DNA of 64,000 bases from Ruminococcus sp. Phil15 (GTDB lineage: Bacteria > Bacillota > Clostridia > Oscillospirales > Ruminococcaceae). The DNA lies in contig MSHC01000021.1 in assembly GCA_001940995.1 (NCBI GenBank), forward strand, positions 28,403 to 92,402, given 5' to 3'. Of this stretch, positions 19,623 to 29,084 are shown piece after piece. The translations under genes were made by a program, and so were the position numbers. A model generated the notes under the pieces. It did not search any database. It saw nothing but the letters and a program-made list of their open reading frames with translations, and was not told where the DNA came from. The number at the start of each line of letters is the position of its first letter. The stretch's first letter is position 1.

Positions 19623-21332
19623 TTAGTCCTCGTATGCAAGAGGATAGCTTTTCCAGTCGGGAAGCTCGCTCAGCGTCAGGGCACGCTCGCTCTGATAGGA
19701 TTTAATCCACTGCTCCTCAGATGTGTAAATAGTCGAGAGGTACGGACCGTCAAGCGAGTATTCTCCGCTCCATACCGCAAACCAAGACCATCTTGCACCC
19801 TCGTCAAACGCAGTGTCTACATCGAATACAACGCCGTTTTCGGAAAGAGCAATAATCTTGTTAGTGTCGGTAGACCTCTTGATGTAGTTGAATGTATCCT
19901 CCTGAGAGTCGTAGTCGTAAGCGTCGGCGTAAAAATCAAAGCTTATTATATCGCAGTACTCGTCGCCGGGATACCAGTCAATGTTCTGTCCGTTCCATAC
20001 CCAGATGAGATTGTCAAGACCCCAGTAGTTCGTGAGTCTGTCGTACATTAGAACCCAGAGCTTCTTGTATGCGTCCGCTCCGCCTGAACCCCACCAGAAC
20101 CAAGGATTGTTCCACTTAGGGTCGCCGCCTGCCTCGTGGAGCGGCCTCCACAGAACGGGAATGTCTGCGTCCTCAAGCTTCTGAAGCTCTGCGGCAATTG
20201 CGTCAATGTCGCTCAGAAGAAGCTTGTAGCCCTCGCTGTTTTCGTCAGCCATAATTGCGGCAAGGTCAAGGTCTTTCGTAGCCTCTGTGTAGAAGCCCCT
20301 GTACCAAGGATTGTCGCCGTCGTTTTTGAGATAGATAGAAGGCGCATTCCAGTGCCATGAAAGAGTCACGATTCCGCCTTCCTTGTCCCACGCCTTGGCG
20401 GACGTAAGGAACATTTCTCCGTCAGACGAGCCGTTTTCTACACGGCTTGGCGAGTAATCCATAAGGTCAAGTCCTAAAACAGCAGGCAGGTCGCCGCAAA
20501 CCTCGTCGATTTTTGCAAATGTCCTATACTGGTCATAAATCAGATTATCGGCAAGCGGATACTTGTTGCTGTCGGAGTACTGACCCGTCAGGGTGTACTT
20601 TCCGTAAATGTCAACCATAAAGTTGTAAAGTCTCTGAGTCGAGTCGCTGGCATTCGGGTTTGAAAGCTTGTGGCTTACGTCATACATTGAAAGGTCAACG
20701 CCCGTTGCCGCAACAATTTCGATAGAGTCGATAGCAAATTCCTTGGTGTAGTCCGTCACGGTAACAACCTGTTCGCCCTTTTCAAGGTAGAGATTTTTAA
20801 CTACGCATTCGCAGAATTTTCCCTCCTCCGGAATACCGAAGGTCGAGCTTGCTCCGTCCTCGCCGAACTCAATTCTGCCCTGTGCGTTGTTTGAGCCTCT
20901 TGCGGCAGTTATGATAACGTCATATCTGCCCTCGTATTCCGAATTGAACGTGAAGGTAATAGGGTCTTTGTTGCTTGTTCCGTATGCGTAACCGCTTCCG
21001 GAAAACTGTCCGTAGGCAGAATCCGTTCCCTTAACGGCGTTTCCCGTAAGCTCGCACTCCTCCGCCTCGATAATAAAGCTGTATTCGGCAGGCACGCCGC
21101 TTTCTGGAATGTAGTCCGAGTAGTCAAGGTCTCCTACCGTTTCAACGATTGGTTCTTTCGGTTCTTCCGAGCTTGCCGCCTCGCTGCTTCCGCCGGAGCT
21201 TGCAGGTGATGACGACGAGTCTGAACCGGAACACGCAGTAGCGGAAAGCGCCGTAGTAGTTGCCAGCAGAGCGGATAATAATCTTTTATATTTCATCGAC
21301 AAACGTTCCTTTCGTATATTGTTTATGTACAT
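19623..21332 (-). CDS. GH26 beta-mannanase-like lipoprotein with N-terminal CBM35-like module
   Basis: Lipobox-like SATACSGS; EAEECELTGNAV...GRYDVIITAARGS (CBM35-like); WRPLHEAGGDPKWNNPWFWWGSGG acid/base and IALSENGVV nucleophile regions. Confidence 0.85.
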   Translation of the reverse strand: MYINNIRKERLSMKYKRLLSALLATTTALSATACSGSDSSSSPASSGGSSEAASSEEPKEPIVETVGDLDYSDYIPESGVPAEYSFIIEAEECELTGNAVKGTDSAYGQFSGSGYAYGTSNKDPITFTFNSEYEGRYDVIITAARGSNNAQGRIEFGEDGASSTFGIPEEGKFCECVVKNLYLEKGEQVVTVTDYTKEFAIDSIEIVAATGVDLSMYDVSHKLSNPNASDSTQRLYNFMVDIYGKYTLTGQYSDSNKYPLADNLIYDQYRTFAKIDEVCGDLPAVLGLDLMDYSPSRVENGSSDGEMFLTSAKAWDKEGGIVTLSWHWNAPSIYLKNDGDNPWYRGFYTEATKDLDLAAIMADENSEGYKLLLSDIDAIAAELQKLEDADIPVLWRPLHEAGGDPKWNNPWFWWGSGGADAYKKLWVLMYDRLTNYWGLDNLIWVWNGQNIDWYPGDEYCDIISFDFYADAYDYDSQEDTFNYIKRSTDTNKIIALSENGVVFDVDTAFDEGARWSWFAVWSGEYSLDGPYLSTIYTSEEQWIKSYQSERALTLSELPDWKSYPLAYED

Positions 21333-21473
21333 TTTACAACATCAGTTTACATTTGTCAACAAGGCTTAGAGCCTTATTTTACAGCTTTTTTTGCTGTAAA
21401 GGATTACATTTAAAATAGCCGTATGTTTGAGAATATTCTCGGCAATATCTTAGCAGTATCGCAGATGTTGCTA

Positions 21474-21502
21474 TTGACACCAAATCTCTTTTGTGTTACA
21501 AT
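21474..21502 (+). promoter_or_regulatory. promoter of the EAL gene
   Basis: TTGACA (21474-21479), 17 bp, TACAAT (21497-21502). Confidence 0.65.
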
Positions 21503-21546
21503 ATGTTATAACTATAAACGTATTAATGGAACGGCAGGTGAGTGGA

Positions 21547-24500
21547 GTGTTTAAGTATAAGTATATGAAAAGACTTTTCTGGGAATCAATAATTATCGCC
21601 ATGCTCTCGCTTGTCGGCTCAGTCGGTTCCTTTTTGATAAACGGCTTCGGCATAGTAATGCTCGCATTTATATTTGCCGGAATACTCGGCGTGTCTTTTG
21701 CCGTTTTCATAACGCTCTATTCAAGACTGTATCTCAGAATGGAAGTAATAATGGACGCCGCAGACCAGAGCTTTATTATGCTAAGACCTAGAAAGCACCA
21801 CTACAATGTCTACGGTTCAAAAGCCTTTGCAAAGAAGCTTGAAAAAATTCTGCCACAGCGTTCGGAAATTTCAATTGACGAGTATGAAAGCTTCTATACG
21901 ACCCTCTCGACCCACTCCGAAATGGTCGGCGGCGACGTGTATTACAGATACGGAAAGGGCGACGAGGAGCTGTGGGCAAGGGTAAAGCGTGTGCCGGACA
22001 GAGGAATTAATTCTCTCCTCGTTATAGATTCAACGGATATATATTTGCAGCGTGTTTATATGATGGAAAGCGACTACTTCGACTCTCAGACACGGCTTTT
22101 CAGCCGCGACGCAACGCTCACAAGAGCACAGCAGTTTATCGACGACGGCTGTAAGTCAGGCTGCTTTGCAATGCTCTCTGTCGAGGGTATCGAGAAGGAG
22201 CTGGGTACGGAGGCTTCCGAGCTTAATACCGCACTTACGGAAATCGGCGTCTACCTGAAATCACGTTCGACCAAGCATATTATAATCGGTAAGAATTCGC
22301 ATAACAGCTTTTTGTTCTTTTTCGCAGGTGCAAACCTCGATGTGAATTATGAGCTTTCGAGAATTATCGCCTCCGCAAGAAAGATACTCTCAGACTATGC
22401 GCCGTCCTTCAAGAGGCTCAGCGTTGCCTGCGGAGCCTGTATGTATCCCGAACACGCAGATACGGCTATCTCTCTTTCCTCAAAAGCGGAGTTTGCAATG
22501 CGTGACGCTTACTCAAGCGGCGCAAGAAATGCGGTAATGTTCTCGTCGGAGAGATTTGCTACCGAGGTTTTAGAGCAGGGCAAGGCAAAGGCGGTGCACG
22601 AGATTCTTTCATCGGGCAATATCGGGTACAGCTTCCAGCCTATCGTAAATGCCCATACAGGTAAGATTTTCGCATACGAAGCGCTTATGCGGCCAAAGGG
22701 CAACATAAAGCTCACGCCGACGGATATCTTAAATGTAGCGTCAAAGGATAACAGACTCCTTGAGGTCGAGAGGATTACATTCCTCGGCGTCCTCAGCAGG
22801 ATTGAGCAGTCGCAGGCGATACTCGGCGACAAAAAGGTGTTTATCAACAGTATCCCTAACTCGCTTATACCCGACGACGAGTTTTCACAGATCGTAGAAA
22901 AGTATAACAGACATTTCAAGAGGGCGGTAATCGAAATTACCGAGGATATCAACTTCAGCAATGAGAATTTTGATAAGTTCAAAGATAGATTTTTGTCGCT
23001 CGGCTGCCAGCTTGCACTTGACGACTACGGCACAGGCTATTCAAACGAAACAAACCTCTTGAAATTCCAGCCGTCGTTTCTCAAAATGGATAAGGCGCTT
23101 ATCGAGAATATTGATACCGACGTCCAGAAGCGTAACCTCGCAGAGGGCCTTATCAATTTTGCAAAGAAGCATAATATCAAGATTATTGCAGAGGGCGTGG
23201 AAACAAGAACGGAGCTTGAGTCTGCTATTTCTATGAATGTGGATTATATCCAGGGCTTCTATACCGCAAGACCGAACCCCGAAATCATAACCGAAATATC
23301 AAAGGAAATATCCGACTATATCGTGGCTCTTAACCTAAAGCTCAAGAGCGCAAACGCCAAGAGCATCTATGAAACGCAGGAGGCGGGCGAGCTTAACATT
23401 GTGGAGCTTGCACTGCGTGGATACTCGAATGTAATGGTAAGGCATTCGCCTGTTAAGTTTGTCGGCGATTTGACAAAGAGTGCGGAAATCAGTATAATAA
23501 CCGATGACGACTTCGATGCGGAAATCACCTTTGAGAACTGTATCTTTGCAAGACACTCAGGTCAGCAGTTCTTTATGACGGTGGGCGACGGCTCAAGCGT
23601 AACCGTCATAATTTCGGGCGAAAATAAGTTTGCGGGCGGATTTAATGTGTCAACAAGCTCTGAGCTTTCGGTAATAGGCGACGGCAGCTGTGAAATTACG
23701 CTTACGCACGTTGCTCCTCTTGCATTCGGAAGCCTTTCCGATAACGGATACGGAAAAATCGACTTTGCCCTTACGGGAAAATGTAAAATCACTTCAGTGG
23801 GCGACCGTTGCGTCGCATTCGGCGGCAGATACAGCGCTATGCTCTCTGATATTATCATCAGAAATGCAGATATGATAATCGACGAGCATGGACAAAGCTG
23901 TATAGGTATAGGCGCAGAAAGCGGAAATACTGCAATCGGTATCTATAATTCAAATATCAGAATCACCGCAAACGGCGATACGGTACTCGGTATAGGAGCA
24001 GAATCCGGCACAGTCGATGCCGAGCTGTGCGACTCGCAGATTTATGTAGAGCTGGGCGGCGACGTAGCAACCGCCGTAGGTATCCTCGGAGGAGGAAGCG
24101 GAAGTATCAATATAACCGATAACTGCATACTCAAAACCGATATCAAGGCGAAATCCGCACTCTCTGTCGGTTCAAGAGACGGAAGCCCGGAAATCTTCTG
24201 TAACGGCAGTATTATAGATATCCACGAGGAGGGCGAAGAGGCAGTCGGAATAGGCGATACGGACGGCAGGTCTGTTATCCAGATAAAGAACGCCTCGGTG
24301 ATTAGGGGCAATGTGGCTTCTGTTTCGCCAAAGATTATGTCAACCTGCCGTGGTCAGATCTATGTTGACAGCGGTAACATAATCACAAATACCGACCTCT
24401 CAAGAATGATAAACAGCCGTGGTAAAGAGCTTGTATACTACAAGCTTGATACAAAGGACGACTTCTTTATCGAGAATTACGATAACGGCGACAGCGGCTG

Positions 24501-24591
24501 TTACGTCGCACCGTTTTATGATGATGCGCCTCAGTATATCGGCGTCTGCCTGCCCGAGGGTACGCTTCCGGAAAATGTAAATCTTATGTAA
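21547..24591 (+). CDS. membrane degenerate-GGDEF/EAL c-di-GMP phosphodiesterase with C-terminal beta-helix-like repeats
   Basis: Two TMs; FAYEALMRPKG, LALDDYGTGYSN, FLKMDKALIENI, IIAEGVETRTELE, DYIQGFYTARP; GGDEF position reads GKNSHNSFLFFF; repeats of (A/V)xGIG...; start moved to GTG 21547 because the called start lies between promoter elements. Confidence 0.88.
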   Translation: MFKYKYMKRLFWESIIIAMLSLVGSVGSFLINGFGIVMLAFIFAGILGVSFAVFITLYSRLYLRMEVIMDAADQSFIMLRPRKHHYNVYGSKAFAKKLEKILPQRSEISIDEYESFYTTLSTHSEMVGGDVYYRYGKGDEELWARVKRVPDRGINSLLVIDSTDIYLQRVYMMESDYFDSQTRLFSRDATLTRAQQFIDDGCKSGCFAMLSVEGIEKELGTEASELNTALTEIGVYLKSRSTKHIIIGKNSHNSFLFFFAGANLDVNYELSRIIASARKILSDYAPSFKRLSVACGACMYPEHADTAISLSSKAEFAMRDAYSSGARNAVMFSSERFATEVLEQGKAKAVHEILSSGNIGYSFQPIVNAHTGKIFAYEALMRPKGNIKLTPTDILNVASKDNRLLEVERITFLGVLSRIEQSQAILGDKKVFINSIPNSLIPDDEFSQIVEKYNRHFKRAVIEITEDINFSNENFDKFKDRFLSLGCQLALDDYGTGYSNETNLLKFQPSFLKMDKALIENIDTDVQKRNLAEGLINFAKKHNIKIIAEGVETRTELESAISMNVDYIQGFYTARPNPEIITEISKEISDYIVALNLKLKSANAKSIYETQEAGELNIVELALRGYSNVMVRHSPVKFVGDLTKSAEISIITDDDFDAEITFENCIFARHSGQQFFMTVGDGSSVTVIISGENKFAGGFNVSTSSELSVIGDGSCEITLTHVAPLAFGSLSDNGYGKIDFALTGKCKITSVGDRCVAFGGRYSAMLSDIIIRNADMIIDEHGQSCIGIGAESGNTAIGIYNSNIRITANGDTVLGIGAESGTVDAELCDSQIYVELGGDVATAVGILGGGSGSINITDNCILKTDIKAKSALSVGSRDGSPEIFCNGSIIDIHEEGEEAVGIGDTDGRSVIQIKNASVIRGNVASVSPKIMSTCRGQIYVDSGNIITNTDLSRMINSRGKELVYYKLDTKDDFFIENYDNGDSGCYVAPFYDDAPQYIGVCLPEGTLPENVNLM

Positions 24592-24596
24592 TACAA

Positions 24597-24631
24597 AAAA
24601 GCTCACGAAACATTATGTTCCGTGAGCTTTT
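24597..24631. terminator. bidirectional terminator
   Basis: AAAAGCTCACG...CGTGAGCTTTT between convergent genes. Confidence 0.75.
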
Positions 24632-24644
24632 GCTTTCTAGCAGC

Positions 24645-25205
24645 CTATTCCGTTATGAGTGCGGCATAGTAGTCGCTGAGAAGCTTTGCCGACTTGTTCA
24701 TAAGACGCATACTTTCCTCAGCACGTTCGCTGTTTGAGTAAAGTCCCTCCTGGGCATACTCGTTAGCCTGCTTTGCATAATTTACAGCGTCCTGAAGCGC
24801 TCCCGATGCCTGCGCCTGCTTCGCAAGCTCTAAGCAAGCTATGCAGCGAAGTGCGCTGTACTCGTCGTTGAAGCTCTCGCTTCCGTTTTTGAGAAGCGTA
24901 ACAGCCTTTTCGTATTCCTCGTTCTCGATAGCTTTCTTAGCCGCAATAATCGAGTAAGCCTCAGAGCTTCCGGCGCCCTTTTCGTCGTCCTCCGGAATAA
25001 GCGAGGACATTGAAATCTCCAGTACGCCCGCAAGATATTCGAGCGTCTTGATCGACGGGGTAGCAACTCCGCTTTCAATCTGGCTTAGCATATTCCTTGT
25101 GATAAAATCTCCGACGACTTCGCTCTGTGTCATCTTCTTTGCAAGTCTTGCTTCCTTCAGTCTGCGTCCGAGTTCAACTGAATTCATTGTAAAACCTCCC
25201 CACAA
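24645..25205 (-). CDS. XRE family regulator with C-terminal helical region
   Basis: LGRRLKEARLAKKMTQSEVVGDFITRNMLSQIESGVATPSIKTLEYLAGVLEIS. Confidence 0.9.
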   Translation of the reverse strand: MWGGFTMNSVELGRRLKEARLAKKMTQSEVVGDFITRNMLSQIESGVATPSIKTLEYLAGVLEISMSSLIPEDDEKGAGSSEAYSIIAAKKAIENEEYEKAVTLLKNGSESFNDEYSALRCIACLELAKQAQASGALQDAVNYAKQANEYAQEGLYSNSERAEESMRLMNKSAKLLSDYYAALITE

Positions 25206-25376
25206 GCAGTATGATTACCTATCGGTAAATATGCTTACTGCGTGTTAAAACATTTTCCTAAAAAGATAATCTTGTAAACTTCATTTACATTATAACAGAT
25301 ATTTGTTTGCTTTGCAAGGGGTTATTCAAAGATTTTTAAAAAATTGATACTTCTGCACATTATTTTCCCATTGTCC

Positions 25377-25405
25377 TTGACAAAATGCACATATTGAAGT
25401 ACAAT
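25377..25405 (+). promoter_or_regulatory. promoter of the LtaS-like gene
   Basis: TTGACA (25377-25382), 17 bp, TACAAT (25400-25405). Confidence 0.6.
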
Positions 25406-25445
25406 TTTATCATAGCCTTATTATAGGCATATACCGATTCAGGAC

Positions 25446-25475
25446 CTTCGCTGTGAAAGAAAAGCGGAGCTTTTT
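25446..25475 (+). terminator. leader terminator/attenuator-like hairpin
   Basis: CTTCGCT...AGCGGAG-C-TTTTT in the 5' UTR of the LtaS-like gene. Confidence 0.45.
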
Positions 25476-25498
25476 GTTAATTAAAGAGAGGAGCGGTT

Positions 25499-27130
25499 AT
25501 GCGTAAAATAAAAAATTTTTTATTAAAGCTTCTGCTTTTCCTCTTAGCAATCATAGGTCTGCCAATTGCTAAAAAGGAAACGGCCGAGAGTGTGAATACC
25601 GGACATAAAGCAGTAGTAACAGCGCTGCTTTCTTTTGTTGTATTTCTGCTTTCGTTATTGCTTTTTATTGCAATATGGGTAAGAAGTTCGTTTGGATATA
25701 TCAGTATAAACTCGATACTTTTTACCTTGGAGTTTGCCCAGGACGGCTTTACAGCAGGTGATATTCTGGAATGTATAGCAAAATGCTTCGTTCCGGCAAT
25801 TTCTGTTACATATATTGTAATGAGATTAATTTACCTAAGTCTTACATATAAAAGTATTACATATAAATTGAAAAAGTCGTCAGCTTCGTTGACGCTTCGT
25901 TTTCGCAAGCTGTCTGTCCCGATAATCAGTACGGGTGTCTGCCTTATCTGTGCGGTAGTGCCGCTTTTGATAATCCCGATTGTTCCGTATATACAGTCTT
26001 TGGGCAAGGGTACGCAGATTTATGACAATTTTTATGTCGCACCAACAAGCGATATACTCACTTTTCCCGAGCAGAAAAGAAACCTCGTTTTCATCTATCT
26101 TGAATCAATGGAAAACACCTATGCCGATAAGGACAATGCAGGCGCATACGATGAAAACTATATCCCAAATCTGACCGCAATGGCATACGATAAAGAAAAC
26201 GTCAGCTTTTCAAATACCGATAAGCTTGGCGGCGCTTCCTGTTTCAGCAGCGGTATGGAGTATACAATGGGTGCGTTCGTCGCCTCAACCTCGGGTGTTC
26301 CGGCAAATTCTCCAAATAAGCTTAACAAGAAAGACTATAAGTATAAGTCGTTCCTTCCGGGCATCGCAACATTGGAGGATATCCTCCACGAGCAGGGCTA
26401 TAACCAGATACTTATTCAGGGAAGCACAGGTTACTTTGCAGGCATGAATTTGTACTACGGGAGATATGATGATACGGTTTTCTTCCCGTATGAGTCGTTT
26501 ACCTCTGAGGGAGTGGTTGACGAGGACTATGAGGTCTTTTGGGGAGTTGAAGACATAAAGGTATATGACTACGCAAAGCAGCAGCTTGGCGAGTTGTCAA
26601 AGCAGGATGAGCCGTTCGCCCTGACCTTGTTTACGATAGACACACATCGTCCGGAGGGGTATTTGTGTCCGCTTTGCAAAAATGAGTATGACGAGAAGTA
26701 CGCAAATGTAATCTCCTGTGCGGACAGACAAATCGCTGACTTTATAACCTGGCTGAAAGAGCAGGATTTCTACGATAATACAACAGTTATCGTTATGGGC
26801 GACCACCCCAGCATGAATGAGAAGTTTTTCGCTGATATAGGAAATTACCGGCGCACTACCTATAACTGCTTTTTAAATTCTGAGGCAAAGCCGTTTAAAA
26901 CAAACGGCAGGGTGTTCACATCAGCCGATATTTTTCCGACAACTCTTTCTGCTATGGGCGTTGAAATAAAGGGCGACAGATTAGGCCTTGGCACAAATCT
27001 GTTTTCTGACAGGAAAACGCTCGCTGAAGAAATGGGCGGAGAAAGCTTTGTTGCCGAACTTGACCGTCAGTCGGATTACTATGATGAGCATTTTTGGAAA
27101 GAAAAGGAGATAAAAAATAATGGAGCTTGA
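25499..27130 (+). CDS. LTA synthase family protein (sulfatase/alkaline phosphatase superfamily)
   Basis: Multi-TM N-terminus; FIYLESMENTYAD...PNLTAMA; TIDTHRPEGYLCPLC; TTVIVMGDHPSM. Confidence 0.88.
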   Translation: MRKIKNFLLKLLLFLLAIIGLPIAKKETAESVNTGHKAVVTALLSFVVFLLSLLLFIAIWVRSSFGYISINSILFTLEFAQDGFTAGDILECIAKCFVPAISVTYIVMRLIYLSLTYKSITYKLKKSSASLTLRFRKLSVPIISTGVCLICAVVPLLIIPIVPYIQSLGKGTQIYDNFYVAPTSDILTFPEQKRNLVFIYLESMENTYADKDNAGAYDENYIPNLTAMAYDKENVSFSNTDKLGGASCFSSGMEYTMGAFVASTSGVPANSPNKLNKKDYKYKSFLPGIATLEDILHEQGYNQILIQGSTGYFAGMNLYYGRYDDTVFFPYESFTSEGVVDEDYEVFWGVEDIKVYDYAKQQLGELSKQDEPFALTLFTIDTHRPEGYLCPLCKNEYDEKYANVISCADRQIADFITWLKEQDFYDNTTVIVMGDHPSMNEKFFADIGNYRRTTYNCFLNSEAKPFKTNGRVFTSADIFPTTLSAMGVEIKGDRLGLGTNLFSDRKTLAEEMGGESFVAELDRQSDYYDEHFWKEKEIKNNGA

Positions 27131-27629
27131 CAGAATGGCTAAGTTTACTGCGAAGAGCTTAATTTTGTTTGTTATCGTAAATTTTGCAATGTCGGCGCTG
27201 TCACCGGTTTTAGTGGGCGTCGTAAACAATTTAATAGGTAAGAACGAAGTCCAGAGATTTCTAGGCTCTCAAAGCTTCCAGTCATTCTTTGCATGGCTGT
27301 GTATGACGCTTATTATGATGTGGGTGCTGTCCGAGGACTCAAGAAAGAATACCGCCTATAAATGCTGGGACGGAATAAACACCGCAATTACTTTTATGCT
27401 GATTTTTGCAGCATACCTCTTGCCCGTTTTCTATGTCGAAGAAGCAGTCGAGAATACTGAAGTAGTGCTTTTGAGATATTTCTATTCCTGCGAGTGGCTC
27501 AGAAAAGGAGGATCCTATGAAACGGCAGCTATGCTGTCGGCGGGAATATCCATTGCTTTTATGCTCGCCACCTATGTAACGGTGCATCTGATTTATGTAA
27601 AAAAGCACCCGGAGGTTAAAGAAAAATAA
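27120..27629 (+). CDS. conserved membrane protein of unknown function
   Basis: Overlaps the preceding gene by 11 nt; about four predicted TMs. Confidence 0.6.
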   Translation: MELDRMAKFTAKSLILFVIVNFAMSALSPVLVGVVNNLIGKNEVQRFLGSQSFQSFFAWLCMTLIMMWVLSEDSRKNTAYKCWDGINTAITFMLIFAAYLLPVFYVEEAVENTEVVLLRYFYSCEWLRKGGSYETAAMLSAGISIAFMLATYVTVHLIYVKKHPEVKEK

Positions 27630-27734
27630 ATTTTTTCTCATTTGTCAAGGTTTTTTGTGTAAATTCGTCAATGTTCATAAATTTTTTCACGAAATTTTTA
27701 CACCTTTAAGAAAGAAATAATTAGTAAAAAAATC

Positions 27735-27764
27735 TTGATTGTTACCCCTTGGTTATGGTATAAT
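27735..27764 (+). promoter_or_regulatory. promoter of the pilC operon
   Basis: TTGATT, 18 bp, TATAAT (27759-27764). Confidence 0.55.
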
Positions 27765-27848
27765 ATAAAAAATGCGTCATTGCGCTTATTTTCAGCGACG
27801 CAGCTTTTATTTGGCAATTTATTATTGTGGAGGTGTAATTAGAAAGAA

Positions 27849-29036
27849 ATGAAGAAGTTTGTTTATGTTGCAAAGGATACGTCCGGCAAAACCATAAAAG
27901 GCTCGATGGAAGCTGACACCAGAGAAGAGGTCAATGCGAAAATTTATGACCAAGGCTGGTTCCCGGTTAAAATCACCGCCGATCTTGGTAAGGGCGTTGA
28001 CGGAATGCACAAATTTTCGACAAAGGAACTTTCTTTCTGCTGCCGACAGCTATCGGCAATGATGTCCTCGGGACTCACAATCGTAAAGGCTCTCGATATC
28101 CTTTACAAACAGATGGATAAAAAATCCGCACAGCAGACATGGCTAGACGTTTACGAGAATGTACAGAAGGGTGCTACCCTCACGGAAGCACTCCAGGAAA
28201 AGGAAGGCGCGTTCCCTGATTTTTTTATCAGTATGATAAGCGCAGGCGAATCCTCCGGTACTCTCGATACCGTTATGGCAAGACTTCAAGACCACTATGC
28301 TAAAGAAAACAAGACAGCAAACCAGGTCAAGGGTGCTATGACATACCCTATCGTGCTTGCAATACTCTGCGTAGTAATGGTAATCGGTATGTTTACCCTC
28401 ATTCTTCCGAACTTCAGAGATATGGGAAGTGAAGAAGATATGAGTATTATCACAAAGGCGCTTTTTGCATTCAGCGACTTTGTAATTGAGAAGTGGTACA
28501 TACTCCTTATTATAGTTGCGATTATCGTGTTTGCAATTATCTACGGTATGAAGATAAAGTCGGTAAGACTCAAGTGGGATGAGCTGAAGCTCAAAATGCC
28601 TAAGGTCGGCGGACTTATCAAGATTATCTATACCGGACGTTTTGCAAGAACAATGTCTTCGCTATATTCCTCCGGTATCCCGATGGTTGAATGCTTAGAG
28701 CGTTCCTCCAAGATTCTCGGCAACTCGTACGTTGACGAAGCATTTATCCAGATTGTAGACGAGGTTAAGCAGGGTCAGCCTCTTTCAACTTCGATTCAGA
28801 AGACAGAAGTGTTTGACTCGATGTTCTGCTCCATCATATATGTAGGTGAAGAGTCAGGCGCCCTCGACGAAATCCTCGCTAAAACAGCCGACTACTACGA
28901 AGAAGAATCAGAATCCGCTATCGGACGTCTTGTAGGACTTATGAATCCGCTTATGATCGTTATCATGGGTTGTGCAATCGGCCTTTGTCTTGCAGGTATC
29001 TTCCCGCTACTTTATACCGGTTTGGATGTTGAGTAA
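27849..29036 (+). CDS. pilC: type IV pilus inner membrane platform protein (type II secretion F family)
   Basis: STKELSFCCRQLSAMMSSGLTIVKALDIL; FARTMSSLYSSGIPMVECLE; VGEESGALDEILAKTADYYEEE. Confidence 0.95.
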   Translation: MKKFVYVAKDTSGKTIKGSMEADTREEVNAKIYDQGWFPVKITADLGKGVDGMHKFSTKELSFCCRQLSAMMSSGLTIVKALDILYKQMDKKSAQQTWLDVYENVQKGATLTEALQEKEGAFPDFFISMISAGESSGTLDTVMARLQDHYAKENKTANQVKGAMTYPIVLAILCVVMVIGMFTLILPNFRDMGSEEDMSIITKALFAFSDFVIEKWYILLIIVAIIVFAIIYGMKIKSVRLKWDELKLKMPKVGGLIKIIYTGRFARTMSSLYSSGIPMVECLERSSKILGNSYVDEAFIQIVDEVKQGQPLSTSIQKTEVFDSMFCSIIYVGEESGALDEILAKTADYYEEESESAIGRLVGLMNPLMIVIMGCAIGLCLAGIFPLLYTGLDVE

Positions 29037-29084
29037 CCGCAAGGAAAAGTTCTTGCTTAATAAAACAGAGAGGTGAATTAAAAA

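Noticed and set aside
21493-21546. Upstream start of the EAL ORF
   Set aside because: GTG 21493 lies between the -35 and -10 elements; GTG 21547 is a better start.
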